From Chloroflexota bacterium (GTDB lineage: Bacteria; Chloroflexota; Limnocylindria; Limnocylindrales; CSP1-4): a stretch of 12,951 nucleotides of DNA. The notes beneath the pieces are model-generated. The model was not told the DNA's origin. It ran no database searches and worked only from the letters and a program-made list of their open reading frames with translations. Both the position numbers and the translations under genes were made by a program. The DNA lies in the NCBI GenBank assembly GCA_030271555.1, contig JARXKQ010000010.1, positions 1 to 12,951 of the forward strand, read 5' to 3'. Below are positions 1 to 7,611 of the stretch, piece by piece; positions within the stretch are counted from its first letter, which is position 1; each line of letters starts with the position of its first letter.

Positions 1-669
1 CTGAGCCGAAAGGCAGCGGAGCCCGGGGACTGGGCGAGCGTCCAGTTGGAGGCGCGCGGCATCAACGATCCGCTCGTCCTGGCAGCGATGCGCGCCGTGC
101 CGCGCGACAGATTTGTGCCGCCAGAATTGGTGCGTCAGGCCTACGACGATGGGGCGCTGCCCATCGGCCACGGCCAGACCATCTCGCAGCCCTACATCGT
201 CGCCCGCATGACCCAGGCGCTGGGGCTGACTAACTGGCCGCACAACCACGACGGGGCGCGGCCCAAGGTGCTCGATGTGGGCACCGGCTCGGGCTATCAC
301 GCAGCAATCCTCGCGGCACTTGGCGCGGAAGTCGTGAGCGTCGAGCTCGAGGCGGAGCTGGCGGACCGCGCCCGTCTGCGGTTGATCGGCCTTGGCTACG
401 ACGTAAAGGTCGTTGCAGGTGACGGCAGCAAGGGCGTCCCAGAAGAGGCGCCGTTTGCCGCGATCGTGGTCGCCGCCGCGGCTCCAAGCGTGCCGGTGCC
501 GCTGGTTGAACAGCTGCTGCAGGACGGGGTGCTGGTGATCCCAATAGGCAGCCGGTCGGAGCAGGTCCTGACGCTGATCCGGCCCGCGCCAGACGGCTTT
601 GTGAGCGAGCCGCTCGAAGCCGCGGTGTTCGTGCCGCTGCTGGGCGAGCATGGCTTCGGCAGCCGCTGA
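1..669 (+). CDS. pcm: Protein-L-isoaspartate O-methyltransferase, 5'-partial
   Basis: SAM-dependent methyltransferase that methylates abnormal L-isoaspartyl residues in aged cytosolic proteins so that they can revert to normal aspartyl. The frame is open from base 1, giving 222 residues in the window. A TTG at 46 could serve as a start, but it lies inside the conserved N-terminal family segment (Q-L-x-A-R-G-I-N-D-P, then VPRDRFVP), so the true start is almost certainly upstream of the window. Family marks are GHGQTISQPYIVARM (the substrate and SAM-loop region), motif I VLDVGTGSGYHAAIL and the acidic strand end VVSVE. The C-terminus (VLVIPIG, then QVLTLIR) fits the usual end of the fold, so only the first few residues are missing. 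It ends 15 bases before a PIG-L deacetylase gene on the same strand. The methyltransferase call is firm; the substrate is inferred from the family. Confidence 0.93.
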   Translation: MSRKAAEPGDWASVQLEARGINDPLVLAAMRAVPRDRFVPPELVRQAYDDGALPIGHGQTISQPYIVARMTQALGLTNWPHNHDGARPKVLDVGTGSGYHAAILAALGAEVVSVELEAELADRARLRLIGLGYDVKVVAGDGSKGVPEEAPFAAIVVAAAAPSVPVPLVEQLLQDGVLVIPIGSRSEQVLTLIRPAPDGFVSEPLEAAVFVPLLGEHGFGSR

Positions 670-684
670 TATGCTCGAAAGCCT

Positions 685-1749
685 GTGACCCACGTCTTCA
701 TTTCGCCCCACCCTGACGACATCGCGTTGTCATGCGGCGGCCTCGTCGCCAGTCTGCGCGAGCTTGGTCAGAGCGTGACCATCCTGACCGTCTATTCGGG
801 TGATTCAGGAGAGTCGGACGGGGCCGACCACCAGCGCCGGGCCTTGGGCTTCGGCACGAAGGCCAACCACCCGCTGACGGAGGCCTTCCGGCGGACGAAC
901 ATCGGGGCCGACTATTCCGTCTCAGCCGATCCGGCCAAGAGTCCGCCCTGGCTGGCGGACGCGGATCGCCTCGAGATCACCCAGCAGCGCGCCAACACGT
1001 CCGCCCGCCAGTTCTGGCAGCGCGCAGCGTGGACGCGGTCGGCCAATATCACCAACGTCGAGACCGACGCGCGGCCAATTGCCGACTCGATCGGCGGCCA
1101 GGGCTCACTTGCGCGAATCGACTACAAGGCCGCGGACACGGCCGCGATGCGGCGCATCGAGGACGAGCGTTACGCGTACTTCGCGGAGGCGAGCGTCATC
1201 TTCCTCGATCTGGCTGACGCGGCTTCGCGCGGCTACGAGGGTGATGGCGAGCTGTTGGGCGCGCCGCGCGACGACGATCCGGCGCCGTTCGACCTGCTGC
1301 GCTCGGAGATCGTGCGGCTGGAGCCGCAGATGGTCTATTTCCCGCTGGCGATTGGCGGCCACGTCGATCATCAACTTTGTCGTGACGTTGGCGTATCTCT
1401 GCTCGGCGAGGGCCGGCGCTGGGTCATGCCCGGTCCCGGGTTCGTGGGCGCCCTGTCTTTCTACGAGGACTTCCCGTACGCCTGGTGGAGTGAGGGTGAC
1501 AGCGCCCGGGCGGACGCCGTCGCTTTGGATCTGCCGACCGGCGTCAACGTCGAGGCGCAGTACAGCGACATCTCCGACGTGCTTGCCCGCAAGGCCGCCG
1601 GCATCCGCGTCTACGCGAGCCAGCTGCCGCGGCTCTTCGAGTCAGACCAGTCGATGCTCGACGACCTCTATGGCTTCCACGCGCGGGTCGCGCTGGCCGG
1701 CGGCGTCAACGGCTACGCCGAGCGTTACTGGGCGACCGTCAAGCCTTAG
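685..1749 (+). CDS. PIG-L/LmbE family zinc-dependent deacetylase
   Basis: Predicted metal-dependent N-deacetylase of the PIG-L/LmbE/MshB fold (354 residues), usually removing acetyl from GlcNAc-type sugars on lipids or small thiol precursors. The N-terminal zinc/catalytic motif is HPDD at residues 9-12 in SPHPDDIALSCGG, and the second metal site is HVDH at 226-229. By homology with MshB, H9, D12 and H229 are zinc ligands and D11 the base. The GTG at 685 is the only suitable start; an ATG at 671 hits a stop within six codons. Family members normally go from the second strand (TILTVYSGDSGES) straight to an RR.ED helix. Here that helix (MRRIEDERYAYF) comes only at about 155, after an extra stretch of roughly 90 residues (about 55-150) that I do not recognise. 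No signal peptide is visible. It is convergent with an envelope glycosyltransferase block, which favours a sugar-lipid substrate, but the substrate is not determinable here. Confidence 0.85.
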   Translation: MTHVFISPHPDDIALSCGGLVASLRELGQSVTILTVYSGDSGESDGADHQRRALGFGTKANHPLTEAFRRTNIGADYSVSADPAKSPPWLADADRLEITQQRANTSARQFWQRAAWTRSANITNVETDARPIADSIGGQGSLARIDYKAADTAAMRRIEDERYAYFAEASVIFLDLADAASRGYEGDGELLGAPRDDDPAPFDLLRSEIVRLEPQMVYFPLAIGGHVDHQLCRDVGVSLLGEGRRWVMPGPGFVGALSFYEDFPYAWWSEGDSARADAVALDLPTGVNVEAQYSDISDVLARKAAGIRVYASQLPRLFESDQSMLDDLYGFHARVALAGGVNGYAERYWATVKP

Positions 1750-1752
1750 GTT

Positions 1753-1777
1753 CACCGCGGCCCGTCAGGCCGCGGTG
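1753..1777. terminator. Hairpin between convergent genes
   Basis: A perfect 10-bp inverted repeat (CACCGCGGCC at 1753-1762 and GGCCGCGGTG at 1768-1777) encloses a 5-nt loop. It starts 3 bases after the PIG-L stop codon and runs through the last codons and stop (1765-1767) of the opposing GT4 gene. There is no U-run on either side, so it is not a canonical intrinsic terminator. Its strength and position between convergent genes suggest a shared bidirectional transcript end. Confidence 0.6.
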
Positions 1778-2970
1778 AGGGTCGTGCCGCTGCGCCGGGC
1801 GACGGCGGCGGCGCCTTCCTCGTAGATGCGCGTAACGGCGGCGACCATCGAATCGATCGAGAAGTTGGCGACCACATAGTCGTGCCCGGCGCGGGCGAGT
1901 GTGTCGGCCAGCGGGTGATCGGTCAGTAGCAGCGCGATCGCGCCGCCCAGCGCGGCCGGGTCGTGCGGTGGGACCAGCAGACCGGTCTTGCCGCTCTCGA
2001 TCATCTCGGGCACTCCCCCGACTGCGGTCGCGACCACCGGCCGGCGCAGCGCGGCGGCTTCAAGGATCGCCAGGCCCTGCGCCTCGCGATATGAGGGCAG
2101 CACGGCCACATCAAGCGCGGCGGTCACGTTGGGCACGTCGTCGCGCAATCCGGTGAACAGCACCTTGGCGCCGGGGCGTGCCTTGCGCGTACCCACGCAG
2201 TGATCGCCGCTGCACCGCTCGCCCAGCAGGTTGAGCGATTCAGCCTGCGCCTCGAGCAGGTCGCGTTGCGAGCCCTCGCCAACGATCAGGAGGCGCGCCT
2301 CCGGCACCTTGGCGAGCACCAACGGCCACGCCTCGAGCAGGGTCGCGTGGCCCTTCTCCGGTTCGAGCCGGGCGACGACGCCAACCAGCGGCGTGCCCTC
2401 CGGGAAGCCGTACTCCTCCGGGAGCGTGCAGCACGCCTCGGTCTGGCTGTACTTTTGGAGATCGACGCCGTTGTAGACGAGCTCTACGGGCGCGCCCGTC
2501 CGACCCTCCGCTTCGATCTTGGCCACGATCGCCTTGCTCACCGCGATGAGCTTGTCCATCGACGGCGTCAGGCGGCGCATAAGCGCCTTGTCGGCGTCGC
2601 TGCGAATGCGGCTCGAGTGGACAGTGGCAACGATGTACGGCCGCGGCAGGCCAACATCCGCGAGGGCCAGCGCGGCGCGCGTGCCAATCACCTCGGCGCG
2701 ATACATGTGGTTGTGGACGATGTCCGGCACGCGGCGCTGGAAGAGGTCGAGCACGGCGGCCTCAGCAGCAACGTCCTCTGGCTCGTCAATGACGTGCGTC
2801 GTCACCCCGGCCGCTCGCAGCCGCCGCACGGCCGGACCGTCACTCAGCGATATGACCTCGACGTGGAAGCGCGTCTCGTCCAGGTGCGTGACCAGGTTCT
2901 GGGCGCTGACCTGCGCGCCCCCGCCGCCGCCGTTGGCCAGGACCTGGGTGACCATTGCGCGACCGTTCAT
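1765..2970 (-). CDS. GT4 family (GT-B fold) glycosyltransferase
   Basis: Retaining nucleotide-sugar glycosyltransferase of the GT4 family (401 residues), probably acting at the cytoplasmic face on an envelope glycan or glycolipid. The N-terminal domain has the glycine-rich acceptor loop (NGGGGGAQVSAQNL, 13-26), HNHMYRAE (86-93) and VYNGVD (165-170). The C-terminal domain has VARLEPEKG with R201 and K206 for the donor phosphates, and the E-x7-E signature E296...E304 in PSYREAQGLAILE, followed by VGGVPEMI and TGLLVPP. The start at 2970 is chosen because its ATG overlaps the upstream stop as ATGA (2970-2967), implying translational coupling; the frame stays open to 3018. Unusual is an insert before the VLFTGLRDDV strand containing the cysteine pair C253/C258 (CSGDHC), with another pair at C180/C181. 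It is last in the four-gene minus-strand unit. Donor and acceptor cannot be told from sequence. Confidence 0.88.
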   Translation of the reverse strand: MNGRAMVTQVLANGGGGGAQVSAQNLVTHLDETRFHVEVISLSDGPAVRRLRAAGVTTHVIDEPEDVAAEAAVLDLFQRRVPDIVHNHMYRAEVIGTRAALALADVGLPRPYIVATVHSSRIRSDADKALMRRLTPSMDKLIAVSKAIVAKIEAEGRTGAPVELVYNGVDLQKYSQTEACCTLPEEYGFPEGTPLVGVVARLEPEKGHATLLEAWPLVLAKVPEARLLIVGEGSQRDLLEAQAESLNLLGERCSGDHCVGTRKARPGAKVLFTGLRDDVPNVTAALDVAVLPSYREAQGLAILEAAALRRPVVATAVGGVPEMIESGKTGLLVPPHDPAALGGAIALLLTDHPLADTLARAGHDYVVANFSIDSMVAAVTRIYEEGAAAVARRSGTTLTAA

Positions 2971-4217
2971 GGCCGCGTCACCAGCAGCCGCGCGATGGGC
3001 TCGTCGACGGCGCCCCATTCGTACTTGTAACGCTCGTTGCCGCGCAGGTAGTCGAACCGCCGCCGACCGGCTGCCAGGCGGTTCTGGAAGTACATGGCCG
3101 TGCCGCTGATGCCGGGCGACGCCTCCGCGGCGGACGGATCCATGCCCGCGTTGTAGAGGAACACGGTCGCGCCGTCATCGAAGGCGAGCGCCGCAAAGAT
3201 GAGCCGCGTGCCGCAGCGCACGAGCGCGACGTGGAGCTGGCCGCCGCCCGACTCGTTGCGCTCAAGCTCCGCCAACCGATGGACGAAACGCCGGCTGCGC
3301 TCGCCACCCGGGTTGTTGGGGAACAGGCCGTCCTCGCCAAAGCGCATGCGATGCAGCGCGATGAAGGCATCGACCGCCGCGGTCGTGGGTGACTCGATCT
3401 CGATCGTGAGTGAGCCGACAGCTTCGGCGCGGCGGATCTTGCGCCGGATCTCGTGGCGCGCCTTCTTGTCGAGCGTCGCGAGGAACTCGTCCCAATCGCC
3501 CGACAGTGACGTGACGACCGGACAGACGTCTTCATGCTCGCGCACGACGCGCCAACCAGGTTGCGCGGTAAGCGCCGCCTGCAGCGCGTCCATGGCGGGA
3601 TCAGTGGGGCGGAGGCGGCGCAAGTCGACCACATCCCAGGGTGTGGTCCCGTGGGTCGGGTCGGGCGGGCTGGCCAGGGCATGCGCGGTGGCAACGGCAG
3701 CAGCGGGAAGATCGGCCGGGTCCGCCAGGACGCTGGCGTAGTCAGCGTGGTACGAGGCGCCAAAGAAAATGCCCTTCGCCTCGCCCGGCACCTGGGTTCC
3801 GGTCGCCTCGTGCGGCCTGACCGACGTGCGGCTCGCAGCGTCGTCGGGCTCGACCTCGTGGCGATGCATCAGCGGCACGATCGCGCGCACCGCGCTCCAG
3901 TCGATCTGTTCTGGCGACTGCGCCGGGACGCAGACGAGGTACTGCTCGTGAGCGGTGTCGCCGTACGCGTCCCACCAGGCGCGATGAAACGTCCAACGCG
4001 AGAAAGGCGTGGGCGAATGGGTGCGCGAAATCAGCCGGTCCCAGGTCGTGCGCGGGATGTCGCCAAACGCGACCTGGCGCGCTTCGAGGGCGGCGCCTAA
4101 CGCCGTCAGAGCGTCGTGGGGGTTGGTCGAGGTTGCCAATTCGATCTTTAGTCCGCTCGGCAGACTAGCACCGCTTTTCTTACGTCGCGGTCGACGGACT
4201 CGGACGGCGCGCCACAC
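2967..4217 (-). CDS. FemAB/CelD-like GNAT-fold acyl- or aminoacyltransferase
   Basis: Protein of up to 416 residues from the Acetyltransf_6 (CelD/BcsL, FemAB-related) family, whose members transfer acyl or aminoacyl groups to envelope polysaccharides, peptidoglycan or lipids. The C-terminal GNAT half is well marked: a basic segment (DKKARHEIRRKIRRAE, 250-265), LHRMRFGEDGLF (289-299), the strand pair around ALVRCGTRLIFAAL, ASPGISGTAMYF (366-377) and the diagnostic DYLRGNERYKYEWG (389-402). The N-terminal half, with FSRWTFHRAWWDAYG near 72-86, is the weaker tandem GNAT-like lobe. No membrane segment is visible. The start is uncertain: GTG at 4217 overlaps the upstream glycosyltransferase by 38 bases and has no clear ribosome site; a later TTG at the codon for L27 is possible. 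It is joined by ATGA to the downstream GT4 gene, so both probably decorate the same glycan. The substrate is unknown. Confidence 0.82.
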   Translation of the reverse strand: MWRAVRVRRPRRKKSGASLPSGLKIELATSTNPHDALTALGAALEARQVAFGDIPRTTWDRLISRTHSPTPFSRWTFHRAWWDAYGDTAHEQYLVCVPAQSPEQIDWSAVRAIVPLMHRHEVEPDDAASRTSVRPHEATGTQVPGEAKGIFFGASYHADYASVLADPADLPAAAVATAHALASPPDPTHGTTPWDVVDLRRLRPTDPAMDALQAALTAQPGWRVVREHEDVCPVVTSLSGDWDEFLATLDKKARHEIRRKIRRAEAVGSLTIEIESPTTAAVDAFIALHRMRFGEDGLFPNNPGGERSRRFVHRLAELERNESGGGQLHVALVRCGTRLIFAALAFDDGATVFLYNAGMDPSAAEASPGISGTAMYFQNRLAAGRRRFDYLRGNERYKYEWGAVDEPIARLLVTRP

Positions 4218-4995
4218 GGCGATGGACGAGCGGGATACGTGCCAAATCGATCAGGACGCGCAGCGCCAGACCGGGGCGAACTCGCAATCGCGAGCCGCGC
4301 TTGTCGGACCACTGGACGGGCACGTTGGCAATTGAGTAACCGCGGCGTCGAGCGAGGTGGATCACCTCAGCGTCGAACACGATGCTGGACAAGCGCTGCT
4401 GCGCGAACAGGTCGCGCGCGACCTCGCGCCTGAAGCCCTTGAAGCCGCACTGCGTGTCCGGCACGGGTCCGGTGACCCAAAGTGCAGCGAGCCAATGGAA
4501 GAAACGGCCGATCAACCGCCGATGGAACGGCTGACTCCGGCGACGGTCAGTCCCATCGGGCTGGACGCGGCTACCGAGGGCGATGTCATGTTTTGCCAAA
4601 GCCTCGGTCAGCAGCGGTAGCTGGTCGGGCGGGGTGGCCAGGTCGGCGTCGGCGAAGCAGACGTAATCGCCGCTCGCCTCGAGCATGCCCGCTTTTACTG
4701 CCGCTCCCTTACCTTCGTGAGCGCGCTTGATCAGCCGCAGTTGGGGCGTGTGGCCGGGCGCGGATTCGGGTCGTGCGGCGACCATCTGGGCCGTAGCGTC
4801 GGTCGAGCCGTCGTCGACCACGAGGATGTCGATCGGCCCGAGCTCAGTCGCCGAACGGGCGCCCTCGCGTGCCGGGCCGCCACGGCGGAGATAGCCAAAA
4901 AGCTCGTCCAGCGCCGACCCGATGCGTGCCGCTTCGTTGTAGGCCGGCAATACGAGAGTGACGCTAGGCGGCGGCGACTGTGGGCTGTCGGCCAT
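4180..4995 (-). CDS. GT2 glycosyltransferase, dolichyl-phosphate glucose synthase-like
   Basis: Inverting GT-A glycosyltransferase of family 2 (271 residues), close in pattern to ALG5/DPM1-type polyprenyl-phosphate sugar synthases, which load a sugar onto a lipid phosphate at the inner membrane face. Motifs in order: TLVLPAYNEAARI (13-25), VVDDGSTDAT (59-68), the metal-binding FADADLATP (114-122), IALGSR (138-143), DTQCGFKGFRR (180-190, typical of this subgroup) and FDAEVIHLARRRGY (207-220). No C-terminal membrane helices follow; the protein ends in a basic tail, so membrane binding would be peripheral. A lipid-phosphate-sugar made here is a plausible donor for the GT-C enzymes nearby (GT87 upstream, two GT39-like genes across the intergenic region). 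The start is one of ATG 4995, 5004 or 5019, all overlapping the upstream gene; 4995 is the conservative choice, while 5019 has a weak GGGG ribosome site. Confidence 0.87.
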   Translation of the reverse strand: MADSPQSPPPSVTLVLPAYNEAARIGSALDELFGYLRRGGPAREGARSATELGPIDILVVDDGSTDATAQMVAARPESAPGHTPQLRLIKRAHEGKGAAVKAGMLEASGDYVCFADADLATPPDQLPLLTEALAKHDIALGSRVQPDGTDRRRSQPFHRRLIGRFFHWLAALWVTGPVPDTQCGFKGFRREVARDLFAQQRLSSIVFDAEVIHLARRRGYSIANVPVQWSDKRGSRLRVRPGLALRVLIDLARIPLVHRRVARRPSPSTAT

Positions 4996-5845
4996 CGCTG
5001 GCATGGTATTCGGCGCCATTGGACCCCGGGACGCGCTGCGACGAGCGCGCTGAGCGCAGCGGCCAGCACGCGGCAAGGATGGCAAAGCCGCCCAACCACA
5101 GGGCAGGGAGCGCCAGCGCGGCCGCGACCGGCACGGTCCAGCGCGCGTCGCGCCGCGCGCCCCAGATCACAATCAGCGCCGCGACCGGCAGCCGCAGCAT
5201 CAACGGAATGGGCAAGGCCGGCCACGGGGGCGGTGTGGCGGCGCTGTCGCGCAGCATCTCCAGCCACCCGACCCATTGACTGGGCAGGAACGCGAAAGTA
5301 ACCGCCACGATCAACACGGTCGCTCCCAGCGCAATCGCGAGCGACCGCCACTCGCGTCGCGCGGCAAACCAAAGCAGGCCAATGCCCGGCGTGACCTTGG
5401 TCAGCAGCACGAACGACCACGCTGCCGGATAGCGCATGCCCAGCACGATGGCCGCAGCAAGCAGCAGGTGGATGTTGCCGTGATACAGGTCCAGCGCGAC
5501 GGGCGGAAAGGCGATCAGGATGAGCATCTGGCGCTGGCGCAGCCAGGCGAGCGTCGTGACGAGGAGCACGTACCAGCCGGTCGCGAAGACCGGGAAGGGC
5601 AAAGCGGTAAACGGCGCAAGAACGAGCGCGATGGGCGGCGAGTAGGCGAAGAAGCCCAGGTCGCCAACGTTGCCGTGATAGGGCGCCGTGAGGTTGACCG
5701 TCCAGTAGGCGACGATGTCGAAGCCGACCGAACCCTTCACGCCCGAGCTTATGAAGAAGATGTAGCCCGCGAAGATCAGCCCGATGACCACGGCCGAATG
5801 CAGCAGCAGACGCGGTCTGGCAGGCGGGGCGAGGAAACGGGCCAT
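4964..5845 (-). CDS. GT87-like (DUF2029) polytopic mannosyltransferase
   Basis: Integral membrane glycosyltransferase of the GT-C type, most like GT87/DUF2029 (PimE-like) enzymes that use polyprenyl-phosphate-mannose to extend lipid-linked glycans on the outer membrane face. The 293-residue product has about eight hydrophobic helices, starting at LLHSAVVIGLIFAGYIFF (about 14-31). Family marks are an Asp in the first loop (GFDIVAYW, D43), FFAYSPPIALVLAPFTALP, the loop DLYHGNIHLLLAAAIVLG (119-136) and LLTKVTPGIGLLWF (147-160). The length is short for the family (often 370-420), and it ends in a polar tail of about 30 residues after the last helix. ATG 5845 is preferred because the next residues (MARFLAPPARPRLLLH) are a normal basic lead into helix 1; the open frame to 5944 begins with TTG. 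First gene of the minus-strand unit; it faces the divergent GT39-like genes. Confidence 0.78.
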   Translation of the reverse strand: MARFLAPPARPRLLLHSAVVIGLIFAGYIFFISSGVKGSVGFDIVAYWTVNLTAPYHGNVGDLGFFAYSPPIALVLAPFTALPFPVFATGWYVLLVTTLAWLRQRQMLILIAFPPVALDLYHGNIHLLLAAAIVLGMRYPAAWSFVLLTKVTPGIGLLWFAARREWRSLAIALGATVLIVAVTFAFLPSQWVGWLEMLRDSAATPPPWPALPIPLMLRLPVAALIVIWGARRDARWTVPVAAALALPALWLGGFAILAACWPLRSARSSQRVPGSNGAEYHASDGRQPTVAAA

Positions 5846-5964
5846 TCGCCGCACGGTAGCCGCGCATTCGCACGCGCAGGGATGACTCGTTCGTACCCAT
5901 AAGCGGCTCCCGGTAGCCCATTGGTACGGGGCCGTGGGCCGCAAGGCCGTTGCTAGGCTGCACC
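5846..5964. other. Divergent intergenic region
   Basis: This 119-base gap is the only space from which the minus-strand glycosyltransferase unit and the plus-strand GT39/two-component unit can be transcribed. No convincing -35/-10 pair is visible on either strand. On the minus strand a TANNNT hexamer (TACCGT, complement of 5853-5858) lies 7 bases before the ATG at 5845, the spacing expected of a leaderless transcript. On the plus strand TAGGCT at 5954-5959 lies close to the GTG at 5965. The sequence around 5905-5918 has a small GGCT/AGCC inverted repeat. These are suggestive only. Confidence 0.35.
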
Positions 5965-7611
5965 GTGGTCATGATCGCTCTAGGACTGTTTGCTGTTGCG
6001 CTCCTGGTAAGAGTGGCGGTCGGCGCTGCCTTCCCGGGCCCCGCCTACCCAGACTCGTACTACTACTTCGCCGTCGCCCAGCAGTTCGCTGCCGGCCACG
6101 GCTTCACGATCGACTACATCTGGAACTTCGTCGACGTGGGCGGGAAGCTGCCCGCCTTTCCGACTCTGCCCATTCCAGCCAACGGCCACTGGATGCCCCT
6201 CGCGATGCTGGTCCAGGTGCCGTTCATCTGGCTGCTGGGCGCTGGTGCGCTGGCCAGCCAGTTGCCGATGTGGCTCATCGGGGCGGCGGCTGCGCCGCTC
6301 ACCTTCTGGATTGCGCGCGATGCCGGCCTCGAGCCGCGCCTCGCAGTGGCCGCTGGTCTGCTCGCCGCGGTGCCTGGCGGACTTACCCCGTTCTTTGGCC
6401 AGCCGGACAACTTCGGGCTCTTCATGACCCTGGGCGCGCTGGCGCTGTGGCTGTGCGCCCGCGGCTTGCGCGGCGACCGGCGCGCGTTTCTGCTGGGCGG
6501 CGCTGTCGTTGGACTTGCCGCCCTGGCGCGCAACGACGGCGTGCTGCTTGGCGTCCCGTTCGCGCTGGCATTCGTGTGGGAGCTGGTGCGCCGAAAGGGC
6601 AGTGCGCGGGTGATCGGCTGGGCCGCGGCCATCGGCTGCGTTGGGCTCTTCGCCCTCTTCTACGCGCCGTGGCTGTATCGCCAGCTGCACGTCTTCGGCA
6701 GCATCGCCCCATCGGCGGCCAACGGCCGGATCCTGTGGATCAGCGACTACGGCCAGCTCTTCAGCGTCTCGACACCGGCCACGCCGGCGACGCTGCTCGC
6801 CAACGGCGTGGGGCCGTTCCTCGTCTCGCGGCTAAGCGGTTTCTTGAGCGCGCTGGGCCAGTTCGCGCTCCTCCCGCTCGTCGTCGTCCTGGCGCCGTTC
6901 GCGCTGATTGGGGCGTGGGTCCGCCGGCGCGACGCGTGGTTTGTCCCAGCGCTCGCGTACGCGGTCATCCTGTTCGCCGCGAGCGGCCTGGTGTTCGCGG
7001 TGCACGTTCCCTACGGCACGTTCATCCATTCCGCGGTGGCGCTGCTAGCGCATACGTTCGTGCTCGTCGTTATCGGCGTTGCGGCCGCGGTGCGCTGGGT
7101 GGCCGCGCGGCGTACTTCGTGGGACGCCGGGCGGGCAACGACGCGCTTCGCCTACGGGGCCGTTGCTGTCGCGGTGATTGGTGCGGTATTCCAGTCATCG
7201 ATAACCATCGGCGATTGGTCCGTGGCACGATCCGTCGAATCGCGCCTCGCGGCGGCGCTCGCATCCACGCCGGCCACGGACCGCGTCATGTCCGGCGATA
7301 GCGGTGCTTACCGTTACCTGTCGGGCCATCCCGGCATCATCTCGCCCAACGACGATTTGACGACCATCGAAATGACGATGCGCGGCTATGACGTGCGCTG
7401 GCTCGTCCTCGAGGCAGGCTCCATCGTGCCCGCACTGGTGCCGGTCCTCGAGGGAACGGTCCATCCAGCATGGCTCTCGGCACCGGTGGTGGTCGTGCCC
7501 ACCGACACAGCCGCTCCAGTCGCTTCCACTGCCCCCGTCCTGCCGACTGGCGTTGCGGGCGCGGTTTATGCCGTTTGCCTCACGCCACAAGACACGCGGT
7601 GCACGCCATGA
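5965..7611 (+). CDS. GT-C membrane glycosyltransferase, GT39/PMT_2-like (first of tandem pair)
   Basis: Polytopic membrane protein of about 548 residues, resembling the ArnT/PMT_2 glycosyltransferases that move a sugar from a polyprenyl phosphate to a lipid, glycan or protein outside the membrane. After the first helix comes an acidic loop, PGPAYPDSYYYFAVAQQF, with the Asp at the position of the family's catalytic acid, then HGF and a long loop. About eleven hydrophobic helices follow, for example LPMWLIGAAAAPLTFWIA and FALLPLVVVLAPFALIGAWV. The last ~120 residues are soluble and begin SRLAAALASTPATDRVMSG, as in many GT-C enzymes with an extracytoplasmic C-terminal domain. The start is TTG 5950, GTG 5965 or ATG 5971; GTG 5965 is chosen for a weak AGG seven bases upstream. 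Its stop overlaps the next start as ATGA. Acceptor and sugar are unknown. Confidence 0.78.
   Translation: MVMIALGLFAVALLVRVAVGAAFPGPAYPDSYYYFAVAQQFAAGHGFTIDYIWNFVDVGGKLPAFPTLPIPANGHWMPLAMLVQVPFIWLLGAGALASQLPMWLIGAAAAPLTFWIARDAGLEPRLAVAAGLLAAVPGGLTPFFGQPDNFGLFMTLGALALWLCARGLRGDRRAFLLGGAVVGLAALARNDGVLLGVPFALAFVWELVRRKGSARVIGWAAAIGCVGLFALFYAPWLYRQLHVFGSIAPSAANGRILWISDYGQLFSVSTPATPATLLANGVGPFLVSRLSGFLSALGQFALLPLVVVLAPFALIGAWVRRRDAWFVPALAYAVILFAASGLVFAVHVPYGTFIHSAVALLAHTFVLVVIGVAAAVRWVAARRTSWDAGRATTRFAYGAVAVAVIGAVFQSSITIGDWSVARSVESRLAAALASTPATDRVMSGDSGAYRYLSGHPGIISPNDDLTTIEMTMRGYDVRWLVLEAGSIVPALVPVLEGTVHPAWLSAPVVVVPTDTAAPVASTAPVLPTGVAGAVYAVCLTPQDTRCTP

Noticed and set aside
2200..3030. Long plus-strand open frame of 276 codons opposite the GT4 gene
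   Set aside because: Arg/Ala/Leu-rich translation without any family motif; it mirrors the GT4 gene, whose catalytic motifs are clear. High GC makes such antisense frames common.
4731..5972. Minus-strand frame of 413 codons across the GT87 and GT2 genes
   Set aside because: Different frame from both; composition is Arg/Ala/Ser-rich with no membrane helices where the real frame has eight. Shadow frame.
5934..7301. Plus-strand frame of 455 codons overlapping the first GT39-like gene
   Set aside because: Arg/Gly/Pro-rich with no domains; the alternative frame gives a textbook polytopic membrane protein coupled by ATGA to the next gene.
7470..7607. 46-residue N-terminal extension of the second GT39-like protein
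   Set aside because: It overlaps the coding end of the preceding gene and is His/Arg/Cys-rich; ATG 7608 forms a coupled ATGA.
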